This document shows, in pieces, positions 1 through 6,206 of a DNA stretch of 10,150 nt (position 1 is the first letter of the stretch; each line of letters starts with the position of its first letter). The notes beneath the pieces are model-generated. The model ran no database searches. It was not told the DNA's origin and saw only the letters and a list, made by a program, of their open reading frames with translations. The position numbers were made by a program, and so were the translations under genes. The DNA is from Gammaproteobacteria bacterium (GTDB taxonomy: Bacteria; Pseudomonadota; Gammaproteobacteria; S012-40), in NCBI GenBank assembly GCA_029879945.1, contig JAOUPJ010000116.1, positions 1 to 10,150 on the forward strand, given 5' to 3'.

Positions 1-1
1 G

Positions 2-364
2 GGCGTGGCAGACGATTTTCGCGGTAAACCCTCTCGGCGCCAGGTGACGGTTTTATCTCAAAAGGCCTGGCAGGAGACCGTATCTGAACTGGGAACTGAT
101 CTGCCCTGGACTGCACGGCGCGCCAATCTACTCATTGATGATTTGGACCTGGAACAGACCGCGGGACAAGTCATCAGAATTGGCGATGTAGAATTACAAA
201 TAACCCAGGAGACAGACCCCTGTGAACGCATGGAAGAAGCAGCACCGGGTTTATTGAATGTTTTGGATAAACATTGGCGGGGTGGGGTGTGTTGTCGTGT
301 AATTCGAGAAGGCGAGGTGAGGCTCGGTGATGAAGTGCTATTGACTGATAAGGCCTCAAAATGA
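2..364 (+). CDS. MOSC domain protein, YiiM-like (5' end outside window)
   Basis: This is the C-terminal part of a MOSC-domain protein, a family related to the molybdenum-cofactor sulfurase C-terminal domain and thought to bind Mo cofactor or carry sulfur; its exact substrate is unknown. The frame is open to the left edge and already reads G-V-A-D-D-F-R-G-K-P at base 2. That is family core sequence (normally G-x-x-G-D-F-R-G-K), so the GTG at 5 is an internal Val codon, and some 30-40 residues probably lie upstream. Visible blocks are RRQVTVLS, LPWTARRANLL, ETDPCERM with the conserved Cys (codon 221-223), and WRGGVCCRV. The stop overlaps the next start as ATGA (361-364), suggesting translational coupling to the DUF1415 gene. 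Family assignment is secure; function is not. Confidence 0.88.
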   Translation, partial: GVADDFRGKPSRRQVTVLSQKAWQETVSELGTDLPWTARRANLLIDDLDLEQTAGQVIRIGDVELQITQETDPCERMEEAAPGLLNVLDKHWRGGVCCRVIREGEVRLGDEVLLTDKASK

Positions 365-909
365 CTGACTCCGCGAACCAAAACAAGATTGTTCTTCAGA
401 CCAAGGCCTGGTTACAAGGCTTCGTTATAAAACACTCGCTATGTCCTTTCGCTGCAAAGCCTTTTAAGGAAGACCGTATTCGTTATGCAGTTAGTGCCGC
501 TAACAATGTAGACGAGCTTGTCGATTATTTAATTGATGAAATTCTAAAGCTAAAAGAGGCCGATCCAGAAGAACTGGAGACTAGTCTTGTTATTGTTCCT
601 GATATGTTTAATGATTTTCTAGACTATAACGAATTTCTTGATGTGGCAGACGCGCTCATCGAAGAATTACAAGTGGACGGCATTATACAAATCGCTAGTT
701 TTCATCCGCAGTATCAGTTTGCCGATCTTGAACAAGACGACGTTCGTAATTACACCAACCGATCACCTTATCCCATGTTTCACTTAATACGTGAAGACAG
801 CATCGAAAAAGCGAGAGGGCAGATGGATGTGGACGCCATACCCGATAGAAATATGGAACTGTTGTTGGAGTTGGGTTTGGATGGAGTTAGACCCACAACG
901 GTAAAATAA
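361..909 (+). CDS. DUF1415 domain-containing protein
   Basis: This 182-residue protein matches the DUF1415 family, a mostly gammaproteobacterial family of unknown biochemical function, and is about full family length. Recognisable blocks are W-x2-GFV with HSLCPFA around Cys28, and the long conserved segment at about 112-146 containing SFHPQYQFA, NYTNRSPYPMFHL and IRED. There is no signal peptide or membrane segment, so it is probably cytosolic. The ATG at 361 overlaps the upstream MOSC stop by four bases; AAGG at 350-353 lies 7 nt upstream as a modest ribosome site. Coupling to a MOSC gene suggests a role near sulfur or cofactor chemistry, and the conserved Cys fits this, but that is inference. 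A hairpin follows four bases after the stop. Confidence 0.9.
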   Translation: MTDSANQNKIVLQTKAWLQGFVIKHSLCPFAAKPFKEDRIRYAVSAANNVDELVDYLIDEILKLKEADPEELETSLVIVPDMFNDFLDYNEFLDVADALIEELQVDGIIQIASFHPQYQFADLEQDDVRNYTNRSPYPMFHLIREDSIEKARGQMDVDAIPDRNMELLLELGLDGVRPTTVK

Positions 910-912
910 ATT

Positions 913-935
913 CACCCCGACTTATCGCCGGGGTG
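913..935. terminator. Probable (bidirectional) hairpin terminator between convergent genes
   Basis: CACCCCG (913-919) pairs with CGGGGTG (929-935), a 7-bp GC-rich stem with a 9-nt loop. On the minus strand the stem is followed by a T-rich run (complement of 901-912), so it best fits termination of the lipoprotein gene whose stop is at 974. On the plus strand no T tract follows, although the stem begins 4 nt after the DUF1415 stop. Confidence 0.55.
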
Positions 936-973
936 TAGACTAAAACATGCAACATACCCGCTTTTAAAATCTA

Positions 974-2584
974 CTAGGTTCCTCCGCCAGGTGGGTATTG
1001 TAATGTGCTGGGTGTAATGGTGTAAGTGCCTGCGTCGGTGCCATCGCTTCGATAAAGGGCCCACGGGAATTGGTTGGCGTCCCAGAAGTAAATCACATTG
1101 CCAAATGCCCAGGTAAAAGGAGGCGCATTCGAGTCTTTCAAGCTTCGCAAATTGAGAGCGGTAGTGGTGTCAATATCTTTCACCAAAACCGTACCGGTCT
1201 CTGTGCCATCGGTCTTCCACAGTGCCTTGCCATTGGTGGCATCTGTTGCAGTAAAATAGAGATGCTCAGAAGCTGCCACAAGCCCGATAGGATTTAGAGT
1301 AAGAACAGAGTCCACAAGCTTCACCATAACAGTTCCTGCATCAGTGCCATCTGTCTTCCATAACTCAATACCATCGGTCAAATCTAAGGATTTAAAGTAG
1401 AGTTCGTTACCGAAGGCCGTCAACTCGCCATTAGCAGACACATCGCCATTGGTATTGGTGACATTGATTAGAGTGGTAGTGGTGCCGTCGGTTTTCCAGA
1501 GTTTTTTATCCTCACTGAGGTCTGTCTCGGAAGCCATCAGGTAAAGTTCGCCATTGACTGGGGTGAGATCGGAAATAAAGTCACTGTTTCCTGCGTTAAA
1601 ATTTTTCACCACAGTCGTGCCTTGGGCGGTGCCATCGGTCTTCCAAAGGGCGGAATCTACTACGCCGTCTATGTCGGCCACAAAGTATAGGGTGTCTCCC
1701 ACCTGGGTGAAACGACCCGGGTTTCCGTATGCAGCGCCATCCACCAAATCGGCTAACATAAAGGTTCCGTCCGTGGTGCCGTCGCTAGTCCACAATTCCC
1801 AACCAGCGACACCATCACTAGCCTGGAAGTAAATGTTGTTTCCCATTGCAGTGATAAATCCGGGTCCACCTCCCCCAGTACCTCCCATCTCTTTTACCTT
1901 GACCGTACCGGCAACTGTGCCGTCGCTTTTCCATAGATCGCTTCCATTAACGCCATCATTCGCGCTGAAGAAAAGTATATTGCCCATTGGAGTCAACTGT
2001 TGTGGAGTAGAATATCCCGATGGGGTGATGTCCTTGAGCATCATAGTGCCGGCTGCGCTACCGTCACTTTTCCATAGCTCAATACCATCGACGCCGTTAT
2101 TTGCGGTAAAAAACAGCTGATCGCCCATTTCGGTGAGTTGATCGACCCCGCTGTTGGCGCTTCCGCTATTGATGTCCTTTACTATATAGGTGCCCTCCAC
2201 GGTTCCGTCTGTGCGCCAAAGCTCTTCTCCTGCCGTCGCATCGGCCCCAACAAAATATTTTGTCGTTGTACACTCCACAGTAATGTCAGTCACGTCAGCA
2301 CCACTAACGCTAGTGGGTCCACCGACATCACAGCGTTGAAACATGTTTTCGCTGGCGCTGATATTGATGCTGCTACCGTCCGCCAATGGATTGGCAAAAG
2401 CAAAATCGCCGTCGGCCTCTACCTGGATGGTCTCGCTGTCTAGGGTAAGTGATACGACGCGGGACAGGCCAGAGACGGTGCCACTAACTGAGTATGTCTC
2501 GTCTTCGGTCTGCGAGCAGGCTACCAATATTAGGGAGGAAGAGAGCAAGCAGACGCTTGCCGCTCTGGAAAATTCCTTGTTCAT
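974..2584 (-). CDS. Outer-membrane lipoprotein with nine ELWxxDGT repeats
   Basis: This 536-residue protein begins with a lipoprotein signal peptide: positive N-terminus, hydrophobic stretch to about residue 22, lipobox L-V-A-C with Cys23, and Ser at +2, which favours the outer membrane. Residues about 31-106 form a small beta-rich domain (GTVSGL, VSGADVTDITVEC) often seen N-terminal in such proteins. Nine ELWxxDGTxxGT units follow, starting near residues 121, 169, 216, 263, 312, 361, 407, 454 and 509. Their period is about 46-49 residues (55 for the last), with LYF/LFF strands between, which suggests a beta-propeller or beta-helical fold. The sixth and ninth units are degenerate. AGGAG (complement of 2594-2598) sits 9 nt before the ATG. 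The function of ELWxxDGT proteins is not established; a surface or periplasmic binding role is a guess. It lies downstream of an AraC-type regulator and its likely operators. Confidence 0.88.
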   Translation of the reverse strand: MNKEFSRAASVCLLSSSLILVACSQTEDETYSVSGTVSGLSRVVSLTLDSETIQVEADGDFAFANPLADGSSINISASENMFQRCDVGGPTSVSGADVTDITVECTTTKYFVGADATAGEELWRTDGTVEGTYIVKDINSGSANSGVDQLTEMGDQLFFTANNGVDGIELWKSDGSAAGTMMLKDITPSGYSTPQQLTPMGNILFFSANDGVNGSDLWKSDGTVAGTVKVKEMGGTGGGGPGFITAMGNNIYFQASDGVAGWELWTSDGTTDGTFMLADLVDGAAYGNPGRFTQVGDTLYFVADIDGVVDSALWKTDGTAQGTTVVKNFNAGNSDFISDLTPVNGELYLMASETDLSEDKKLWKTDGTTTTLINVTNTNGDVSANGELTAFGNELYFKSLDLTDGIELWKTDGTDAGTVMVKLVDSVLTLNPIGLVAASEHLYFTATDATNGKALWKTDGTETGTVLVKDIDTTTALNLRSLKDSNAPPFTWAFGNVIYFWDANQFPWALYRSDGTDAGTYTITPSTLQYPPGGGT

Positions 2585-2628
2585 AGCTACGATCTCCTGA
2601 TATTTAAAAAAAACAAATTCACGTAGCT
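2585..2628 (-). promoter_or_regulatory. 5' leader inverted repeat around the lipoprotein ribosome site
   Basis: AGCTACG (2585-2591) and CGTAGCT (2622-2628) are perfect 7-bp inverted arms. The first abuts the start codon. The 30-nt loop contains the AGGAG Shine-Dalgarno (2594-2598) and an A8/T8 tract (2606-2613). In RNA this would place the ribosome site in a hairpin loop next to a paired start region. The structure is visible; any regulatory role is inference. Confidence 0.35.
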
Positions 2629-2652
2629 TTATTGCGGCAAGGAGGTGAGTTA

Positions 2653-2700
2653 CATCATTGGTCGATCACGCCATACTATTGGCCGATAACGCCAATGATG
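2653..2700 (-). promoter_or_regulatory. Proximal predicted AraC-type operator pair (block A)
   Basis: Two direct repeats of TTGG-N7-CGCCA occupy 2658-2673 and 2679-2694, exactly 21 bp apart (two helical turns) with the linker TACTA. This is the usual geometry for the two HTH motifs of AraC-family activators. A perfect 9-bp inverted repeat, CATCATTGG (2653-2661) and CCAATGATG (2692-2700), brackets the block. The block lies 73 bp upstream of the lipoprotein start, where an activator next to a weak -35 would sit. The binding protein is inferred to be the AraC regulator encoded just upstream. Confidence 0.6.
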
Positions 2701-2769
2701 AGAAGTATTTTGGAGAGAAAGCAGGAAAAATTAATTTGACAAAATTACGGAAAAAATCAAATCTAATTG

Positions 2770-2806
2770 TTGGTGAGTCACGCCATTCTATTGGCTAATT
2801 GCGCCA
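2770..2806 (-). promoter_or_regulatory. Distal predicted AraC-type operator pair (block B)
   Basis: This is a second copy of the 37-bp arrangement: TTGG-N7-CGCCA at 2770-2785 and 2791-2806, again 21 bp apart, with linker TTCTA. It matches the proximal block at 29 of 37 positions and starts 112 bp from it, ending 47 bp before the 3' end of the regulator gene. Two paired sites this far apart could support looping or cooperative binding. The 75 bp between blocks are AT-rich with no matching site. Confidence 0.55.
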
Positions 2807-2853
2807 GCTAGGATATCGCATCACACTACGAGAAAATATAATAGAGGTATAAT

Positions 2854-3891
2854 TTAGGCATTCTCATGTTCGGGAACCGTGTTTTTCTGACGGTACTCGC
2901 TTGGTGTCATACCAAACCATTTTCGAAACGCCACCGTAAGCGAGCGGTTATCTTGAAAGCCGAGTAGGTAAGCAATTTGTGAAATACTCAGTTCCTGCTG
3001 TTTAAGGTAGTGGGTGGCGAGTTCTGAACGCAATAGACGAACCTGTTCGTTGAAACTGCTTCCTTCATCGGCAAGCTTACGTTGCAGGCTGCGAGAGCTC
3101 ATTGCGAGTTGCGAGGCGACTGAATCCAGATTTGGTGTTCCGTTAGGCAATTGTTGACGCAACACCTCATGGATTTTTTGAAGAAATGTAGCTGATGGAG
3201 AGCTACATTGCATATGGCTATGGAGTTGATGCATCAATAGCTGTTCCAGGTGCGGATCATGTGGATTGCGTATATTCGGCAAGTCTAAATTGCTGAGTGG
3301 TGAACAAAAAGCGAGCTGAGGCTGATTGATGAGCACAGGCGTTTGAAAGAACTCTTCGTAAATGTCTGCCCGGTCGTTAAAAGGGGCACTTAGATGAATT
3401 TCAGTCATTTTGTACTGTTCACCGGCAAATAGTGTCGAGTACAGTGTGCTGATGGCAAACCACCAGTCCACCCGATAGGGTGACACCTCTGGCTCTGGAT
3501 TATAGAAGTTCGCTTGGTAGATATAGTGATCATCCATCATACGATGAGTCGGAGCCAACTCATCGGTGAAATAATTGTATAATCGTTCGGCCCGTAACAT
3601 AAATTCCGAGAAAGTCTTGGCCTGGAATAATATGTACAAGAACAGATTGTTCGTCGACACCAACTCAGGCCGGGCCGCTTTCAACCAGAAATATTCGTCG
3701 CCACTGTGTTCCACGGCTTTTTTAAGCAGTGTCTTAACCACCGATGCCGGATACGTTGTTTCATAGTCATACAAACGCGATGGCTCCAAGCCAGCGATGG
3801 CACAAAGCTCCTCCATGGGTAGACCTGCCTGATGGGCAGGAAGTATGAACTGGAATAAGTTGGCTGTAGAAACTACGGGTGCTTGTGTCAT
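2854..3891 (-). CDS. AraC-family transcriptional regulator (Arabinose_bd type)
   Basis: This 345-residue protein has the full-length two-domain layout. An N-terminal effector/oligomerisation domain of the Arabinose_bd type (PF12625-like) spans about residues 20-205. A C-terminal AraC DNA-binding domain spans about 250-335, with helix-turn-helix 1 near 255-273 (VASQLAMSSRSLQRKL) and helix-turn-helix 2 near 301-325 (ISQIAYLLGFQDNRS). The family signature AFRKWFGMTPSEYRQ follows. It is a cytosolic, DNA-binding regulator of unknown ligand. It is encoded upstream of, and in the same direction as, the ELWxxDGT lipoprotein; the spacer between them carries two 21-bp-phased repeat pairs, its likely targets. 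A good sigma70-like promoter precedes it, but the ribosome site is weak. No operator copy is seen upstream of its own gene, so autoregulation is not evident. Confidence 0.93.
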   Translation of the reverse strand: MTQAPVVSTANLFQFILPAHQAGLPMEELCAIAGLEPSRLYDYETTYPASVVKTLLKKAVEHSGDEYFWLKAARPELVSTNNLFLYILFQAKTFSEFMLRAERLYNYFTDELAPTHRMMDDHYIYQANFYNPEPEVSPYRVDWWFAISTLYSTLFAGEQYKMTEIHLSAPFNDRADIYEEFFQTPVLINQPQLAFCSPLSNLDLPNIRNPHDPHLEQLLMHQLHSHMQCSSPSATFLQKIHEVLRQQLPNGTPNLDSVASQLAMSSRSLQRKLADEGSSFNEQVRLLRSELATHYLKQQELSISQIAYLLGFQDNRSLTVAFRKWFGMTPSEYRQKNTVPEHENA

Positions 3892-3949
3892 ACTTGCTTG
3901 TCACTTAGCTTTTGCAGTAGATGTCAGTGCGTACAACTTCATGAAGGAA

Positions 3950-3979
3950 ATACTAGTTAAGGTTAAACAGGGATGTCAA
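3950..3979 (-). promoter_or_regulatory. Predicted sigma70 promoter of the AraC-family gene
   Basis: On the minus strand there is a perfect -35 TTGACA (complement of 3974-3979), an 18-bp spacer and TAGTAT (complement of 3950-3955, 4 of 6 consensus). Transcription would start near 3943, leaving a leader of about 50 nt before the ATG at 3891. Confidence 0.5.
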
Positions 3980-4126
3980 GTTGACGACAACTGGAAAAGA
4001 TGGATTTAGAACTTATATGCCACATATTGCAAACGAGTAACAGAATCGCTGATGTGACCCATTAGGTTGGACATTATAGAGCAAAGTAATCGTCAGGTAT
4101 GAACCCCGGTAAACAATATCCGGCTT

Positions 4127-4525
4127 TTAACTACGCTCATCCACAAAACCAAATGCCTTGTCGTGCACGTAGACCAGCTTGCAGTCTTCCAGATATTTTG
4201 CATCGTGGATACGATTTGCTTGTATATATCCGGTTTGACCTTGGTTGAGAATGATCTTCTCGCCATCTGGGACCAAGCCATTTTCAGTTTTAGTGAAAAA
4301 CTGAATGGACATCTTCCCTTCGACCACGATGGTCATATCGTCTCCGGGATGGGAATGCGGCGGTTCTTCAGAGCCTGCTTCCCAACGCTCCAACATCACC
4401 TCAACACCGTTAGGGTTTGTTGGATAAGTGGTGCGAACCGTGAACCCGGCTGGAGTATCCGGAACAGAAACATGGTTGCTCCACACCTGACTTGTTTGGC
4501 TATTTATTTCGCGATGATTGCTCAC
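4127..4525 (-). CDS. Small single-domain cupin protein
   Basis: This 132-residue cytosolic protein has one cupin_2-type beta-barrel. Cupin motif 1 is seen at about 51-70 (G-S-E-E-P-P-H57-S-H59-P-G-D-D), with Asp in place of the usual Glu. In motif 2 (about 96-110) the usual PxG is lost, and His107 is the likely third histidine. His57, His59 and His107 could bind a metal, but the substrate is unknown; sugar-, sensor- or dioxygenase-type roles are all possible. The start is GTG at 4525 with AGGAG (complement of 4532-4536) 6 nt upstream. It stands alone and is divergent from the PhyH dioxygenase across a 428-bp spacer; shared control is possible but unproven. No clear terminator was seen; a 4-bp CCGG dyad at 4105-4124 is too weak to call. 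Confidence 0.82.
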   Translation of the reverse strand: MSNHREINSQTSQVWSNHVSVPDTPAGFTVRTTYPTNPNGVEVMLERWEAGSEEPPHSHPGDDMTIVVEGKMSIQFFTKTENGLVPDGEKIILNQGQTGYIQANRIHDAKYLEDCKLVYVHDKAFGFVDERS

Positions 4526-4815
4526 TTCCCACTCCTGCTACGCCTTTTACGAAAAAAGAAAATACCACAAAACACCGGGCTGGTCTTCTATATCAAGAAT
4601 CCCGGCAGCTCGTATTGGCCACAAGATCTACATGTAGAATCGAACCTATAAAGAGGCTCGTCTTGCCTGCCGTTATACATTTCGCGAAGTCGGTAAATGT
4701 TTTTCAGGTAGGCAAGGGAGAAGCGCTAGCACACGAAACGTGTCTGATGATAGTGATACACTGAGCTGGTTCCCCGTTCAAATCTCAGCCGAAATTTTGC
4801 TGCCTAAAAATCAGA

Positions 4816-4844
4816 TTTATCCATAGATATTAATATGTTATAAT
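4816..4844 (+). promoter_or_regulatory. Predicted extended -10 promoter of the PhyH gene
   Basis: A perfect TATAAT (4839-4844) is preceded by TG one base upstream (4836-4837), an extended -10. The -35 (TTTATC, 4816-4821, 17-bp spacer) is weak, as is common with extended -10 promoters. Transcription would start near 4851, giving a leader of about 100 nt if translation starts at 4954. Confidence 0.6.
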
Positions 4845-4868
4845 CACTTCGTTCCTGAGGGTGGTGAA

Positions 4869-4919
4869 ATGGTTTCACAACACTGTTTTAATACAGACAA
4901 GGCCGGGAATTGCTCTTGA
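4869..4919 (+). CDS. Possible 16-residue leader peptide upstream of the PhyH gene
   Basis: An ATG at 4869 opens a short frame encoding MVSQHCFNTDKAGNCS and ends at TGA 4917-4919. GAGG (4857-4860) lies 8 nt upstream, so the site looks translatable, and it would be the first start after the predicted transcription start. It ends 34 nt before the likely dioxygenase start. It has no run of a single amino acid that would mark a classic attenuator. It may be chance. Confidence 0.25.
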   Translation: MVSQHCFNTDKAGNCS

Positions 4920-4953
4920 ATTTGTGTATTCACATTGTACTGGAGAGGCTTGG

Positions 4954-5730
4954 GTGAAACTTACGCAACAGCAGATAGATGATTTTCACGATATAGGCTG
5001 GATTGCCATACCGGATGTTTTTAACCCGGCAGAGATTGAGGTGATGCGGAACTGTTTTGATGATCTGTTCGCCCGAGCTCGTAAGCTGCGTACTACCCAA
5101 CTTTCCGACGGTTCTTATTTTGTTCTGGCAGAAGGCAAAGACGACATCATTGTTAAACGGGTCGTCTGGGCAGGGGGCTGTCAACCGGAGTTGCTTAAAG
5201 TGGGAGAAGATCCCCGGATTCTTGAGCCGGCCCTGCAACTGCTGGGTTCGGATTCTGCTGACCATCTTTTAAATCAGGCCCATTTCAAACGACCGGGTGA
5301 CGGTGTCCGTTTTGATTGGCATCAAGATATTATTCACCGCGACCGCGGACCGGGCACCTGGCAAGATCTGAATGGCTGTGGGAGCTATATTCAGACTGCA
5401 TTGTGTGTAGACGACATGACCGAAGAAAACGGGCCACTCATGTTTGTAAACGGTAGCTCAAATTGGGGAAGGGTCGATTTTGGGCAGCATGACTATGATG
5501 AGGAATACGATTCTCATATTCCTGAAATGTTCGAGAACGAGAAAATTGTTACGGTAACCGGGCGAGCTGGCACACTCCTGCTTTTTGGCCCTTATACTGC
5601 CCACGCCAGTTTTGAAAATACCTCCAAAACACTACGCCGTGTTTTAATTAACGGCTATGCGTATCCCGGGGCCAATCATTTTGTCTATCCGGGTGAAGGT
5701 AGCGGTCGTACGCTTCGGCTCAGTAAGTAA
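4954..5730 (+). CDS. PhyH-family Fe(II)/2-oxoglutarate dioxygenase
   Basis: Phytanoyl-CoA dioxygenase-type enzymes use Fe(II), O2 and 2-oxoglutarate to hydroxylate a substrate that cannot be read from sequence. Counting from the GTG at 4954 (258 residues), the iron triad is His123-x-Asp125 (DWHQD) and His217 (YTAHASF), and Arg228/229 is the likely 2-oxoglutarate anchor. All catalytic residues are present and the length is normal. The frame is open back to GTG 4861, but 4954 is preferred: GGAG at 4942-4945 lies 8 nt upstream, and the protein then begins MKLTQQQIDDFHDIGWIAIPDVF-like, as relatives do, whereas the extra 31 residues look non-family and lack a well-spaced ribosome site. It is cytosolic. 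A tautomerase gene follows after 77 bp and may be co-transcribed. Substrate candidates include small metabolites or acyl-CoAs. Confidence 0.87.
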   Translation: MKLTQQQIDDFHDIGWIAIPDVFNPAEIEVMRNCFDDLFARARKLRTTQLSDGSYFVLAEGKDDIIVKRVVWAGGCQPELLKVGEDPRILEPALQLLGSDSADHLLNQAHFKRPGDGVRFDWHQDIIHRDRGPGTWQDLNGCGSYIQTALCVDDMTEENGPLMFVNGSSNWGRVDFGQHDYDEEYDSHIPEMFENEKIVTVTGRAGTLLLFGPYTAHASFENTSKTLRRVLINGYAYPGANHFVYPGEGSGRTLRLSK

Positions 5731-5778
5731 GAGACAAATCTCGTCTCAACCTTGGGTAGCCCTGACCCTGCTCAGGCT
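5731..5778 (+). other. Two short hairpins between the dioxygenase and tautomerase genes
   Basis: GAGAC (5731-5735) pairs with GTCTC (5743-5747). AGCCCTGA (5758-5765) pairs with TCAGGCT (5772-5778) as a 7-bp stem with one bulged C. Neither is followed by a T tract, so they are not convincing terminators. They may stabilise or separate the two parts of a common mRNA. Confidence 0.3.
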
Positions 5779-5807
5779 TAGCTAACATCGAGATACAAGG
5801 AGATCGA

Positions 5808-6152
5808 GTGCCTCATATCGTAGTTGAATACGTCGAATCTGCACTAGGTGAACAAGAGCTAAAAACTGTCTTGAGGCATATACACGATGCTGTAAGCAGT
5901 AGCGGCCTTTTTGAGGTGAGCCATATTCGAACCCGGGCCTATCCATTTAGTGAATTCACCAATGGTATAGAAGGTGGACCCTATATTCACGTACAGGCCA
6001 GAATCAAGTCCGGTCGGGATGCAGATAACAAGAAACGTTTGGCAGAAACCATACTCGTGAGCGTATCCGCGCTTTCGCTTCCTGTCTCGGTGATAACAGT
6101 GGAAATAGTAGATATGGATAGAGATAGCTATTCTAAATGGAATAGGACGTGA
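5808..6152 (+). CDS. 5-carboxymethyl-2-hydroxymuconate delta-isomerase-like tautomerase
   Basis: The 114-residue product matches the CHMI family (tautomerase superfamily). Known members isomerise 5-carboxymethyl-2-hydroxymuconate in homoprotocatechuate breakdown, using the N-terminal proline exposed after Met removal as the catalytic base. Pro follows the start residue here (M-P-H-I-V-V-E-Y). Other family blocks are IRTRA (40-44), the Y-I-H-V segment (59-62), SGR-x3-NKK (68-76) and the C-terminal EIVDMDRDSYSKW. Length is close to the usual 115-126. The start is GTG with AAGGAG (5797-5802) 5 nt upstream. The rest of the homoprotocatechuate pathway is absent from the window, and the upstream neighbour is a PhyH dioxygenase, so the true substrate may differ. 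The protein should be cytosolic and trimeric, as in the family. Confidence 0.85.
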   Translation: MPHIVVEYVESALGEQELKTVLRHIHDAVSSSGLFEVSHIRTRAYPFSEFTNGIEGGPYIHVQARIKSGRDADNKKRLAETILVSVSALSLPVSVITVEIVDMDRDSYSKWNRT

Positions 6153-6206
6153 AACAGGCTTCGTTAAAAAGCCTACACTAGTCGGGTCGGTGCGAAGGAA
6201 AGAACA

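Larger units (their letters stand above)
4526..4953. other. 428-bp intergenic spacer with several inverted repeats
   Basis: No convincing gene was found. The spacer contains CCGGG/CCCGG arms (4575-4579, 4601-4605) and a perfect 12-bp palindrome TCTACATGTAGA (4627-4638). It also holds a 10-bp stem, CTTGCCTGCC (4662-4671) with GGTAGGCAAG (4707-4716), including one G-U pair, that encloses ACATTT/AAATGT (4677-4682, 4695-4700). A short hairpin ACACG-AAA-CGTGT (4731-4743) follows. The right end carries the dioxygenase promoter and a possible leader ORF. The density of dyads suggests regulator sites or a structured RNA, but I recognise no RNA family. Confidence 0.5.

Noticed and set aside
5..7. GTG as the start of the MOSC gene
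   Set aside because: The residues before and after it fit the family core and the frame is open to the window edge, so it is an internal codon of a truncated gene.
1070..2600. Several plus-strand open frames opposite the lipoprotein gene
   Set aside because: They are antisense reflections of the ELWxxDGT repeats, which also makes them look falsely repetitive.
2658..2806. CRISPR array as an explanation of the four repeats
   Set aside because: The repeats are 16 bp with 5-bp linkers inside pairs and one 75-bp gap; there are no uniform spacers and no cas genes.
4105..4124. CCGG dyad after the cupin gene as a terminator
   Set aside because: The stem is only 4 bp and the T run lies on the wrong side for the cupin transcript.
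4639..4648. tRNA T-arm-like sequence on the minus strand (GGTTCGATTC)
   Set aside because: The flanking bases do not pair as a T stem and no acceptor, D or anticodon arm can be folded around it.
4163..4764. Plus-strand open frames across the cupin gene and into the spacer
   Set aside because: They run antisense to a clear cupin gene, resemble no family, and have no supporting promoter or ribosome site.
4762..4787. tRNA-like GTTCAAATC within a TGAG/CTCA dyad
   Set aside because: The T stem does not pair and the rest of a cloverleaf is missing.
4861..4953. N-terminal 31 residues of the long PhyH frame (GTG 4861)
   Set aside because: The GAGG abuts the codon with no spacing, the residues are unlike the family, and GTG 4954 has a well-placed ribosome site.
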